DNA of 6,853 nt from Chloroflexota bacterium (lineage in GTDB: Bacteria > Chloroflexota > Dehalococcoidia > SM23-28-2 > RBG-16-64-32). The position numbers and the translations under genes were made by a program. Numbering within the stretch: position 1 is the stretch's first letter; every line of letters begins with the position of its first letter. Shown here piece after piece: positions 1-5,677 of this stretch. The DNA lies in NCBI GenBank assembly GCA_022565075.1, contig JADFKG010000112.1:1-6853 (forward strand), given 5' to 3'. The notes below the pieces were generated by a model. It did not search any database, had not been told where the DNA came from, and saw nothing but the letters and a program-made list of their open reading frames with translations.

Positions 1-93
1 GGCGATCGGCAGCATATCCTCCGTGCGCATCCGCGTGGCGAGGAGCGACTGATGCCCGTCGCGCATAGTGGTGTCGGTGATCTTTACGCCCAT
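1..93 (-). CDS. Pyruvate carboxylase subunit B / oxaloacetate decarboxylase alpha / transcarboxylase 5S-type protein, N-terminal fragment
   Basis: Only the first 31 codons lie in the window; the gene continues past base 1. The start is ATG at 93-91, with GGAAGG at 108-103, nine bases upstream, as ribosome binding site. Near the N-terminus the protein reads ITDTTMRDGHQS and then LLATRMRTEDMLPIA. This is the signature of the DRE-TIM barrel carboxyltransferase domain that moves carboxylate between biotin and pyruvate/oxaloacetate. By family knowledge, Asp12 of the RDGHQS stretch corresponds to a metal ligand of the active site. Most relatives have RDAHQS; the Gly here is a mild variant. The ATG overlaps the stop of the upstream small gene (84-93), which suggests translational coupling. 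Together with the acyl-CoA carboxyltransferase gene upstream it looks like part of a transcarboxylase or biotin-dependent carboxylase/decarboxylase operon. Which of the three enzymes it is cannot be told from 31 residues. Confidence 0.88.
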   Translation of the reverse strand, partial: MGVKITDTTMRDGHQSLLATRMRTEDMLPIA

Positions 94-248
94 GCTTCCG
101 TACCTTCCGTTGGGTCTCCGTCTTCGTAATCGTACGCTTCTTGGTCGAAGGAAGACGTACTTGGCGACATCGCCCACATCGCACTCCCGTCGATCGCGAC
201 GCCGCAGATGGCGATGCCGGCGATGAAGGCCGAGCGGACCGCTTCCAC
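84..248 (-). CDS. Small hypothetical protein (54 aa) between two carboxylase genes, possible single membrane segment
   Basis: This is not a recognised family. The frame is open between the stop of the carboxyltransferase gene (261) and a TAA at 86-84, which lies inside the start of the 5S-type gene (ATGGGCGTAA overlap). I chose GTG at 248-246 because a purine run, AGGGGGA (257-251), precedes it, although the spacing is short. A GTG at 260-258 is also in frame but lacks such a site. Residues 7-27 are mostly hydrophobic (AFIAGIAICGVAI, then a Gly/Met/Trp-rich part) but include Asp20, so a membrane helix is only possible. The C-terminal 20 residues are strongly acidic (eight Asp/Glu). An N-terminal hydrophobic segment plus polar tail recalls in outline the small OadG/MmdD-type subunits of sodium-pump decarboxylases, but I see no sequence match. 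Position and coupling support a real gene; function is unknown. Confidence 0.5.
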   Translation of the reverse strand: MEAVRSAFIAGIAICGVAIDGSAMWAMSPSTSSFDQEAYDYEDGDPTEGTEAWA

Positions 249-260
249 GCTCCCCCTCAC

Positions 261-1844
261 CTAGAGCGGGATGTTCCCGTGCTTCTTGCGGGGGTTGGTA
301 GCGACCTTGTTCTGGAGCATCTCCAGCGCCTTGATCACCTTGATCCGCGTATCCTTCGGCTCGATGACGTCGTCGATGAAACCGCGGGCGGCGGCGATGT
401 AGGGGTTCGCCAGGTTGCGGCGGTATTCATCGATCAGCTCCGCGCGCTTGGCCTCCGGGTCGCTCGCCGCTTCGATCTCGCGGCGGAAGACGATGTTGGC
501 GGCGGCGTCCGGGCCGGTGACGGCGATCTCGGCGCCCGGCCAGGCGTAGTTGAGGTCGGCACCCAGGTGCTTGGAGCCCATCACGAGGTAGGCGCCGCCG
601 TAGTCCTTGCGCAGGATGACGGTGATTTTCGGCACGGTGGCCTCGGCGTAGGCGTAGAGGAGCTTCGCGCCGTGGATGATGATGCCGCCGTACTCCTGTC
701 CCGTACCCGGCATGTAGCCGGGTACGTCGACGAGCGTGACGATCGGCACGTTGAAGGCGTCACAGAAGCGAACGAAGCGCGCGCCTTTGCGGGAGGAGTC
801 GACGTCGAGGACGCCGGCCATCGAGCCCGGGTTGTTGGCGACGATGCCGACGACGCGGCCGCCCATGCGGCTGAAGCCGACGACGATGCTGCGCGCGTAG
901 TCCGCGTGCACCTCGATGAGGTCGCCGTCGTCGACGATCAATTCGATGACCTTGTGCATGTCGTACGGCTTGCTCGAGTCTTCCGGCACCAGGCTCTGCA
1001 GTTCTTCGCAGCTGCGATCGGGAGAGTCGGCGGGCTCGGCGAATGGTGGGTCCTCCGCGTTGTTCTGCGGCAGGACGGAGAAGAGCCGCCGCACTTCCAG
1101 CAGGCACTCCTCCTCGCCGTCGTAGGTGAACTGGGCAACGCCGCTCTTCGTGGCGTGGACCCGTGCGCCGCCCAGCTCGTCGTGGGTGACGTCTTCGTGG
1201 GTCACGGAACGCACGACGTCGGGGCCGGTGATGTACATGTAGCTCCTGCCCTCGGTCATGAATACGAAATCGGTGATGGCGGGTGAGTAGACCGCGCCGC
1301 CGGCGGTCGGGCCCATGATCACTGAGATCTGAGGGATGACGCCTGACGAGAGCACGTTGCGCGTGAAGATCTCGCCGTATCCCCGCAGTGCGACGACGCC
1401 CTCCTGGATGCGCGCGCCGCCGCCGTCGTTGATGCCGATGATCGGCGCGCCGTTGCGCATGGCGAGGTCCATGACCTTGCAGATCTTCTCGCCCGCGGCC
1501 TCAGAGAGCGAGCCACCGAAGACGGTGAAGTCCTGCGAGAAGACGTAGGTCGAACGGCCCTCGATCTTACCGTAGCCGACTACGACGGAGTCGCCCGGGT
1601 ACTTTTGCTTACCGAGGCCGAACTCTTCCGAGCGGTGAGTGACGAGGGCATCGAACTCCTCGAACGATCCCTCGTCGAGCAGGATGGCAAGCCGCTCACG
1701 AGCCGTGAGTTTGCCGCGCTTGTGTTGGGCTTCGATGCGGTCTGCGCCACCACCCTGCGCGGCTTCCTGCTTGCGCTTTCGCAGGTCGGCGAGGCGTTCC
1801 TCTGCCGAGCCACCTGGCTGTGAACGCTCTTGCTTGATCGCCAT
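261..1844 (-). CDS. Acyl-CoA carboxylase beta (carboxyltransferase) subunit, PccB/MmdA/12S family
   Basis: The 527-residue product has the usual length for propionyl-/methylmalonyl-CoA carboxyltransferases. In biotin-dependent carboxylases this cytoplasmic subunit transfers carboxylate between carboxybiotin and an acyl-CoA. It has the two crotonase-like halves. In the N-half are GGGARIQEG (141-149) and TAGGAVYSPA (180-189), the glycine-rich CoA/oxyanion region, then TGPDVVRSVTHEDVT and LGGARVHATKSG. In the C-half are VPGYMPGTGQEYGGIIIHGA, EATVPKITVILRKDYGGAY and a C-terminal NPYIAAARGFIDDVI helix region. The residue after GGAY, Asp422 in Streptomyces coelicolor PccB, is Leu420 here, so the acyl-CoA substrate is uncertain. 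ATG at 1844 begins MAIKQERS; an in-frame GTG at 1865 would add seven residues. Neither start has a strong ribosome binding site. Downstream neighbours are a small gene and a 5S/PycB-type gene, which favours a role as 12S-like transcarboxylase or methylmalonyl-CoA decarboxylase subunit. No biotin carboxylase or biotin carrier gene is in view. Confidence 0.95.
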   Translation of the reverse strand: MAIKQERSQPGGSAEERLADLRKRKQEAAQGGGADRIEAQHKRGKLTARERLAILLDEGSFEEFDALVTHRSEEFGLGKQKYPGDSVVVGYGKIEGRSTYVFSQDFTVFGGSLSEAAGEKICKVMDLAMRNGAPIIGINDGGGARIQEGVVALRGYGEIFTRNVLSSGVIPQISVIMGPTAGGAVYSPAITDFVFMTEGRSYMYITGPDVVRSVTHEDVTHDELGGARVHATKSGVAQFTYDGEEECLLEVRRLFSVLPQNNAEDPPFAEPADSPDRSCEELQSLVPEDSSKPYDMHKVIELIVDDGDLIEVHADYARSIVVGFSRMGGRVVGIVANNPGSMAGVLDVDSSRKGARFVRFCDAFNVPIVTLVDVPGYMPGTGQEYGGIIIHGAKLLYAYAEATVPKITVILRKDYGGAYLVMGSKHLGADLNYAWPGAEIAVTGPDAAANIVFRREIEAASDPEAKRAELIDEYRRNLANPYIAAARGFIDDVIEPKDTRIKVIKALEMLQNKVATNPRKKHGNIPL

Positions 1845-1847
1845 GCA

Positions 1848-1869
1848 GTTAGTTCCAGCTTTCACTAAC
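1848..1869 (-). promoter_or_regulatory. Short inverted repeat in the leader of the carboxyltransferase gene
   Basis: GTTAGT (1869-1864) and ACTAAC (1853-1848) form a perfect 6-bp inverted repeat around a 10-base loop, ending three bases before the ATG. The loop holds the only purine-rich sequence (CTGGA) that could serve as a ribosome binding site. It could act as a small hairpin modulating translation or as a dimeric regulator site, or it may be chance. There is no U-run, so it is not a terminator. Confidence 0.25.
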
Positions 1870-1886
1870 GGGGGTATGCGCCGTGA

Positions 1887-1895
1887 ATACTAGCA
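1887..1895 (-). promoter_or_regulatory. Probable extended -10 promoter for the carboxyltransferase operon
   Basis: On the minus strand this reads TGC-TAGTAT: an extended -10 (TGn) followed by a hexamer matching TATAAT at four of six positions. No good -35 is present (TTCCTG at 1915-1910, 17-base spacer, matches poorly), which is tolerable for extended -10 promoters. Transcription would start near 1880, leaving a leader of about 36 bases before the ATG at 1844. It lies in the 78-base gap after the LysM lipoprotein gene, so the carboxylase genes could be transcribed independently of the envelope genes upstream. Seen by eye only. Confidence 0.35.
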
Positions 1896-1922
1896 CAGCG
1901 GGTAGTGCTCAGGAAGGCCGAA

Positions 1923-2372
1923 CTACTCGGTCTCGCCGTCGTCTGGCGAGGGCATGATCAGCACCTGGCCGATGCTCAGGCCGGCCGGGTCGGCGTCCGG
2001 ATTCGACTCGGCGATCAGCTCCCAGTCAACGCCGCACTTTATGCCGATAGTGACGAGCGTGTCGCCGGCCTCGATCGTGTACGTGTCGCCACAGGCGCCG
2101 GGCTCGCCGCTCGTCGGTTCAGGCGTTTCTGAAGGCTCGGCCTGGGGTGGGTTGTCAGGCGGCAGAGGGTTGATGTTGTCGGGGTCGAGGATGACGATGT
2201 CGGGTACGTCGGTCCAGGGTGTCACCGTTGGCACGCTGTTGGGGTCAGTCAGCTTGCCCGGCTCAAACGCGCCGCCGCCGTCGTCATCACCGCCGCAGGC
2301 AGCCAGGGCCAGCAGGGCTGGGACGAGGAGCAAGAGGGCGAGTGTGATCCAACGGGACAGAGGGGGCGGCAT
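1923..2372 (-). CDS. LysM-domain lipoprotein (149 aa)
   Basis: The predicted product is an exported, lipid-anchored protein with one C-terminal LysM domain, a fold that binds peptidoglycan or related N-acetylglucosamine polymers. The N-terminus (MPPPLSRW) is followed by a Leu/Ala-rich core (about residues 9-25) and a lipobox LAAC with Cys26 as lipidation site. Then comes an Asp/Gly linker (GGDDDGGG) and a Pro/Asp/Glu/Thr-rich spacer to about residue 95. The LysM domain spans about 97-141: YTIEAGDTLVTIGIKCG, then a SNPDADPAGLSIGQVLIMP ending. Cys94 and Cys113 flank the start of the domain and could form a disulfide. The ATG at 2372 places the signal peptide correctly; an in-frame GTG two codons upstream (2378) is an equally possible start. 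The frame stays open further upstream (to 2480), but that part overlaps the preceding gene and has no signal-peptide logic. It lies 52 bases after the M28 peptidase lipoprotein gene on the same strand. The exact cell-wall role is unknown. Confidence 0.88.
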   Translation of the reverse strand: MPPPLSRWITLALLLLVPALLALAACGGDDDGGGAFEPGKLTDPNSVPTVTPWTDVPDIVILDPDNINPLPPDNPPQAEPSETPEPTSGEPGACGDTYTIEAGDTLVTIGIKCGVDWELIAESNPDADPAGLSIGQVLIMPSPDDGETE

Positions 2373-2387
2373 GTTCACGTTAGGCGA

Positions 2388-2416
2388 ATCGTAACGCGGG
2401 CCATGTTGTCGGGCAA
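2388..2416 (-). promoter_or_regulatory. Possible sigma-70-like promoter for the LysM lipoprotein gene
   Basis: On the minus strand, TTGCCC (2416-2411) and TACGAT (2393-2388) are separated by exactly 17 bases; each hexamer matches consensus at four of six positions. The -10 ends nine bases before the in-frame GTG at 2378 and 15 bases before the ATG at 2372. The transcript would therefore have almost no leader, which fits the absence of a ribosome binding site. Read by eye; a chance match is possible. Confidence 0.35.
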
Positions 2417-2424
2417 GCGGCTCC

Positions 2425-3660
2425 TCAGGCCGCGAGCAGCGCCTCAAGCAGGCCGAGGCCCAGCGCTCCGGCCTCCTCAAGACGTTGTCGCTCCAGGAAG
2501 TCGAAGCGATCGCTCGCCGTGTGATAGTTCGAGTCGCAGAAGCAGTTGAAGATCACGGCCGGTACGCCGGCCTCGATGAACGGCGCGTGATCGCTACCGC
2601 CGGGCTCAGAAGGCGAAACGTCGTACGGGATGGCCAGCTCTTCAGCGACCTCGCCGGCGAGATCGACCAGTGCGGTCGAGCCGACCAGCGGCCAGCTCGT
2701 GCCGACAGCCAACATGTCGAAGTTCAGCATCGCCTCGATGCCACTGAGTTCGTCGGGGGATAGGGCCGCGATGTAGGCGAGACTGCCGACGAGGCCGATC
2801 TCCTCCGCACCGAAGAGCGCGAAACAGACGTCGCCGCCGCCGTTGGCCGCCAGCGTCCGGGCCAGCTCGACGACGACAGCCGTGCCAGAGCCGTTGTCGT
2901 TGGCGCCTGGGCCGGCCGGCACTGAGTCGTAGTGGCCGCCGACGACGATCCGGCAGGGGCCGTCGGCCGGTCGCGCGACCACGTTCTGCGACTCGCCGCT
3001 GACGACGTTGATCTCGACGTCGACGGTCGCCGTCAGCGTCTCGTTGAGCATCAGGTCAAGAAGCGACTCGCCGTCCTCTCGGGCGATGGACAGGACAGGG
3101 ATGCCCGGCGTCTCGCTCAGCTGTCCAACGAACGGTCCGCTTGCGTCGTTGTAGATCACGGCGGCGACAGCGCCTGCCTCCTCGGCGTTGGCGACCTTCG
3201 ACGAGAACTCGATCTCGCCGCGTTCGATGAGGACGATGCTGCCGGCGGCCTCCGCCGGGAAGTCGCCCGGATAACCGAGGCCGGCCGAGATGAGCTGCTC
3301 GGTTTCCGTGCCAGAGGCGCTGCCGAAAAGGGGCGTTGCCTCGATCTCTGAAGAGCCGTCCGCGTAGGTGACGCTGAGGTCCGACCTGACGGCCTCGTAG
3401 GTCTCGATCGGGAAGGGCTGCAGCTCGGCTTCGTAGCCGTAACTCGCCAACTCCGCGCGGATGTAGTCAGCGGCCGCCAGCTCGTTCGCGCTGCCGGCCG
3501 GCCGCGAGCCGATGTCGACGGCGAGAACCTCGGCGTGGGCGAGGGCGCGGTCCACGTCGAACGCCGTGTCGGTGCCGCCGGGGCCTTCGCCGCCACTCGT
3601 GCAGGCGATGGCGAAGGCGAGGCAAGCGATCGCGGGAATCAGTAGCAGACGGCCGGACAA
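2425..3660 (-). CDS. M28-family zinc metallopeptidase lipoprotein with PA domain
   Basis: This is a predicted secreted, lipid-anchored aminopeptidase or carboxypeptidase of family M28 (411 aa). The start is taken as TTG at 3660-3658, which gives MSGRLLLIP and a hydrophobic core ending in a lipobox with Cys20. The frame is open further upstream to 4113, but that part is the wrong-frame shadow of the membrane-protein gene. No clear ribosome binding site precedes the TTG. A PA (protease-associated) domain fits about residues 129-209 (SIVLIERGEIEFSSKVANA onward). Metal and catalytic residues of the family are visible: His243 and Asp245 in GGHYDSVP, Asp255 in GANDNGSG, Glu286-Glu287 in FGAEEIG, Asp315 in LNFDML, and His380 in NYHTASDRFD. 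Two close cysteines (NCFCD, 373 and 375) sit just before the last ligand. It starts 13 bases after the membrane-protein gene, and the LysM lipoprotein gene follows. The substrate is probably extracellular peptides; specificity cannot be read from sequence. Confidence 0.92.
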   Translation of the reverse strand: MSGRLLLIPAIACLAFAIACTSGGEGPGGTDTAFDVDRALAHAEVLAVDIGSRPAGSANELAAADYIRAELASYGYEAELQPFPIETYEAVRSDLSVTYADGSSEIEATPLFGSASGTETEQLISAGLGYPGDFPAEAAGSIVLIERGEIEFSSKVANAEEAGAVAAVIYNDASGPFVGQLSETPGIPVLSIAREDGESLLDLMLNETLTATVDVEINVVSGESQNVVARPADGPCRIVVGGHYDSVPAGPGANDNGSGTAVVVELARTLAANGGGDVCFALFGAEEIGLVGSLAYIAALSPDELSGIEAMLNFDMLAVGTSWPLVGSTALVDLAGEVAEELAIPYDVSPSEPGGSDHAPFIEAGVPAVIFNCFCDSNYHTASDRFDFLERQRLEEAGALGLGLLEALLAA

Positions 3661-3673
3661 TCGAATAGCCGGT

Positions 3674-4081
3674 CTAGCGGCCGCGCCAGCGGTTCCAGAA
3701 GGAGCGCCCAGAGCCCCGGTCTTCGACGTCAAGCGGACGATCCCGCCAGTACCTTTGGGCCGGCGGTTTCGAATGGCGGCGGAGAGACATGACGAAGGCG
3801 GCGATGAAGAGCCCAACGCCGGCAACGATGATCCAGCGCCAGATGTCGCCCGAGTCGCCGGCGACATAGGCGATGACGATGATGATGATCGCGGCGAGGA
3901 GCACGTGTCCGGCGGAGATATTCGGCCGGTTGAGCCTGGAGATGCGGCGGCTGATGGCGTGAAACGGCGCCGAAGCGACGTCGCTGAGGCGGCGGCTGAG
4001 GGGGCGCCGCGGCGGGAACTTCTCGATCTTTGCGAGAAGGTCGTCGACCTCTTGCTGGATGCGGTCTGACCGGTTAGGCAT
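3674..4081 (-). CDS. Small two-helix membrane protein of unknown function (135 aa)
   Basis: I do not recognise a named family. The N-terminal part (residues 1-54) is polar and basic, beginning with a helix-like IQQEVDDLLAKIEKF and then an Arg/Pro-rich stretch. Two hydrophobic segments follow: about 57-74 (GHVLLAAIIIIVIAYVA) and 80-100 (WRWIIVAGVGLFIAAFVMSL). They are joined by a very short GDSGD turn, so both ends should lie on the same side of the membrane, probably the cytoplasm given the many arginines. The tail contains QRYWRDRPLD and ends in a Trp/Arg-rich FWNRWRGR. The ATG at 4081 is the first in-frame start; the AGGAGG at 4105-4100 is rather far away (18 bases), and a weaker GGA lies closer. 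It is the first gene of the minus-strand run and diverges from the CoA-transferase gene. Codon preference and clean hydropathy support it as the true frame here. Confidence 0.8.
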   Translation of the reverse strand: MPNRSDRIQQEVDDLLAKIEKFPPRRPLSRRLSDVASAPFHAISRRISRLNRPNISAGHVLLAAIIIIVIAYVAGDSGDIWRWIIVAGVGLFIAAFVMSLRRHSKPPAQRYWRDRPLDVEDRGSGRSFWNRWRGR

Positions 4082-4111
4082 GGGAATCTGTCCGCACGTC
4101 CTCCTGCTTTC

Positions 4112-4140
4112 ATCTTATGCTGCCTCTAGATACGCGTCCA
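4112..4140 (-). promoter_or_regulatory. Possible promoter for the minus-strand envelope-protein run
   Basis: On the minus strand, TGGACG (4140-4135) and TAAGAT (4117-4112) are spaced by 17 bases, each a four-of-six match. Transcription would begin near 4105, right at the AGGAGG stretch (4105-4100), which is an awkward arrangement; the true start may differ. It lies in the 137-base divergent region between the membrane-protein and CoA-transferase genes. Confidence 0.25.
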
Positions 4141-4184
4141 GAACGGAAACGGGATCGCTGGTGGCTTTTGGCGGCCGCGGTGGG

Positions 4185-4190
4185 CATAAT
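4185..4190 (+). promoter_or_regulatory. Possible -10 element for the CoA-transferase gene
   Basis: CATAAT matches the -10 consensus at five of six positions and sits 28 bases before the TTG start. This leaves room for a roughly 22-base leader that includes the ribosome binding site. No convincing -35 hexamer is found at 16-18 bases upstream, so this is tentative. Confidence 0.28.
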
Positions 4191-4204
4191 GAGCGCTAAC
4201 TTTC

Positions 4205-4210
4205 GGGAGG
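4205..4210 (+). promoter_or_regulatory. Ribosome binding site that fixes the TTG start of the CoA-transferase
   Basis: GGGAGG lies eight bases before TTG at 4219-4221. The alternative in-frame ATG codons upstream (4117 and 4189) lack such a site, and they add residues that do not resemble family N-termini. The TTG gives MDWREDYKRRL, which matches the usual beginning of 4-hydroxybutyrate CoA-transferase-like proteins. Confidence 0.7.
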
Positions 4211-4218
4211 GTGCGACT

Positions 4219-5676
4219 TTGGACTGGCGAGAAGATTACAAGCGCAGGCTCTGCAGCGCCGATGAGGCGATGGCGGAGGTGCAGGGCGGAGACCTGGTGG
4301 CGATACCGATCGCCGGGCCGCGCACCCTGCAGGCGGCGCTCTTCCGCCGCTGCCAGGACGTGGGCGAGATCGACCTGCGGCTCTCCGCTCCGCTGACCGA
4401 CCCCGGCTGGCTCCGCCCCGGCAGCGACCTCTTCCGCATCGAGTTCGAGCTGTTCATCAGCGATTACGGCCGCACGGCGACAGACGAAGGCAGGGCCACC
4501 TACCTGCCGAACCTCTTCTCGCTGAACTTCAAGGGCCAGGAGGAGGGTCGTGAGGAGTGGCGGGACGTAGACGTCTTCCTGACCTCCGTGACGCCGCCGG
4601 ACGACGAGGGATACGTGCAGTTCGGCGCACACAACTGGAATAAGCGCATCTACGTTCGCCACGCCAGGAAGACGATCGCCGAGGTCGACGCCGGCCTCCG
4701 CCCGGTGTTCGGCGAAAACAAGGTGCACGTCAGCGAGATCACGCGCTTCGTCGAGGTGCCTCGGGTCGAGATCACGCAGCCGTTGGTCGATCGCTGGCTT
4801 GGCCGCGTCGAGGACGATGGACTGAGAGCCGAATACCAGGCGATCGTTGACGACCTGGGAGGCGACCTCGATCGCCTGATCGTGATCGGGCCAGCGATGA
4901 CGCGGCTGGCGCCGATGCAGGTTCGCCGGACGCTGGGTCTCGCTGAGCCGCCAGAGGAAGCGAAAGTGATCGCCGGGCACGTCTCGGAGGTGCTTCCGGA
5001 CGGCGCGACGATTCAGATCGGCGTTGGCGAGCCCGGGATGTACCTGGCTCGCGCCGGCGCCTTCGACGGCAAGCACGACCTGGGTCTGCACACCGAGATG
5101 GTGGCGCCGGGGATCGCGCAGCTGGTTGAGGCGGGCGTGATCAACGGCGCACGCAAGCAGCTCCACCGGGGGAAGGCGGTCGCGGTCGCCTGGTCCGGTT
5201 CGGACTCAGAGGGCCTGAAGATCGTGACCAACAATCCGAAGTTTGAGTGCTACGACCCCGATTACCTGATGAGCGTGAACTTGATGTCACAGAACGAGAA
5301 CTTTCACGCCATCAACAACGCGCTATCCATCGACCTCATCGGCCAGATCAACGCTGAGACCGTGTTCGGCTCACGGTTGATCAACGGCACGGGGGGTCAG
5401 CCGGAGACGCACATCGCCGCCGTTCTCTCGAAGGGTGGCCGGGCGATCACGCTGTTGCCGTCGACGGCGATGCACGGCGCGGTCTCTCGCGTGGTCGCTC
5501 AGCATGAGGCGGGGTCGTTCGTGACGATACCGCGCTACTTCGCGGATACTGTGATCACGGAGCACGGCGTGGCCCGCCTCTGGGGCAAGAACCACCGGCA
5601 GCGTGCCGAGGAGCTAATCGCCGTCGCGCACCCGGACTTCCGCGCCGACCTCCGCCGCGAAGCCCAGCGGCTTTGA
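4219..5676 (+). CDS. Acetyl-CoA hydrolase/transferase family protein (4-hydroxybutyrate CoA-transferase-like), long divergent form
   Basis: This cytoplasmic enzyme family moves CoA between short-chain acyl groups through a glutamyl-CoA thioester. From the TTG start it has 485 residues, longer than the roughly 430-440 usual for 4-hydroxybutyrate CoA-transferases. The N-domain ends in a VTPPDDEGYVQFG motif (about 124-136), the counterpart of the usual SPPDxxGY. The C-domain has IGVGEPG (267-273), LGLHTEM with Glu293 in the position of the catalytic glutamate, LPSTA (413-417), TEHGVARLWGK (447-457) and AHPDFR (470-475). Two oddities stand out. An extra segment of some 55 residues (about 188-246) separates the two domains. 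The C-domain motif usually written GGQxDFxRGA reads GGQPETHIAAV (392-402). The gene diverges from the envelope-protein run and is followed by nfo after a repeat-rich spacer. Natural substrates (acetate, propionate, succinate, 4-hydroxybutyrate or other) cannot be assigned; a hydrolase role is also possible. Confidence 0.9.
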   Translation: MDWREDYKRRLCSADEAMAEVQGGDLVAIPIAGPRTLQAALFRRCQDVGEIDLRLSAPLTDPGWLRPGSDLFRIEFELFISDYGRTATDEGRATYLPNLFSLNFKGQEEGREEWRDVDVFLTSVTPPDDEGYVQFGAHNWNKRIYVRHARKTIAEVDAGLRPVFGENKVHVSEITRFVEVPRVEITQPLVDRWLGRVEDDGLRAEYQAIVDDLGGDLDRLIVIGPAMTRLAPMQVRRTLGLAEPPEEAKVIAGHVSEVLPDGATIQIGVGEPGMYLARAGAFDGKHDLGLHTEMVAPGIAQLVEAGVINGARKQLHRGKAVAVAWSGSDSEGLKIVTNNPKFECYDPDYLMSVNLMSQNENFHAINNALSIDLIGQINAETVFGSRLINGTGGQPETHIAAVLSKGGRAITLLPSTAMHGAVSRVVAQHEAGSFVTIPRYFADTVITEHGVARLWGKNHRQRAEELIAVAHPDFRADLRREAQRL

Positions 5677-5677
5677 G

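Noticed and set aside
141..1286. Long plus-strand open frame (381 codons) opposite the carboxyltransferase gene
   Set aside because: Its product is Asp/Val/Arg/His-rich without any domain and lies wholly antisense to a gene with clear family motifs; it is a typical G+C-rich shadow frame.
1893..1910. Inverted repeat AGCAC/GTGCT after the LysM lipoprotein gene as a terminator
   Set aside because: The stem is only five base pairs with an eight-base loop and no T-run, and it overlaps the likely extended -10 of the next gene.
3512..4069. Plus-strand open frame (185 codons) opposite the membrane-protein gene and the start of the peptidase gene
   Set aside because: It has an Asp- and Ala-rich composition and no motif; the opposite strand gives a clean two-helix membrane protein and a lipoprotein signal peptide.
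3661..4113. N-terminal extension of the M28 peptidase frame up to 4113
   Set aside because: This part is Ser/Arg/Pro-rich noise overlapping the membrane-protein gene in another frame; a signal peptide with lipobox begins only at the TTG at 3660.
4117..4218. 34-codon N-terminal extension of the CoA-transferase
   Set aside because: It lacks a ribosome binding site and family similarity, covers the divergent promoter region, and a strong site precedes the TTG at 4219.
4126..5166. Minus-strand open frame (346 codons) opposite the CoA-transferase
   Set aside because: Antisense to a gene with strong catalytic motifs; Val/Asp/Arg/His-rich shadow with no domain.
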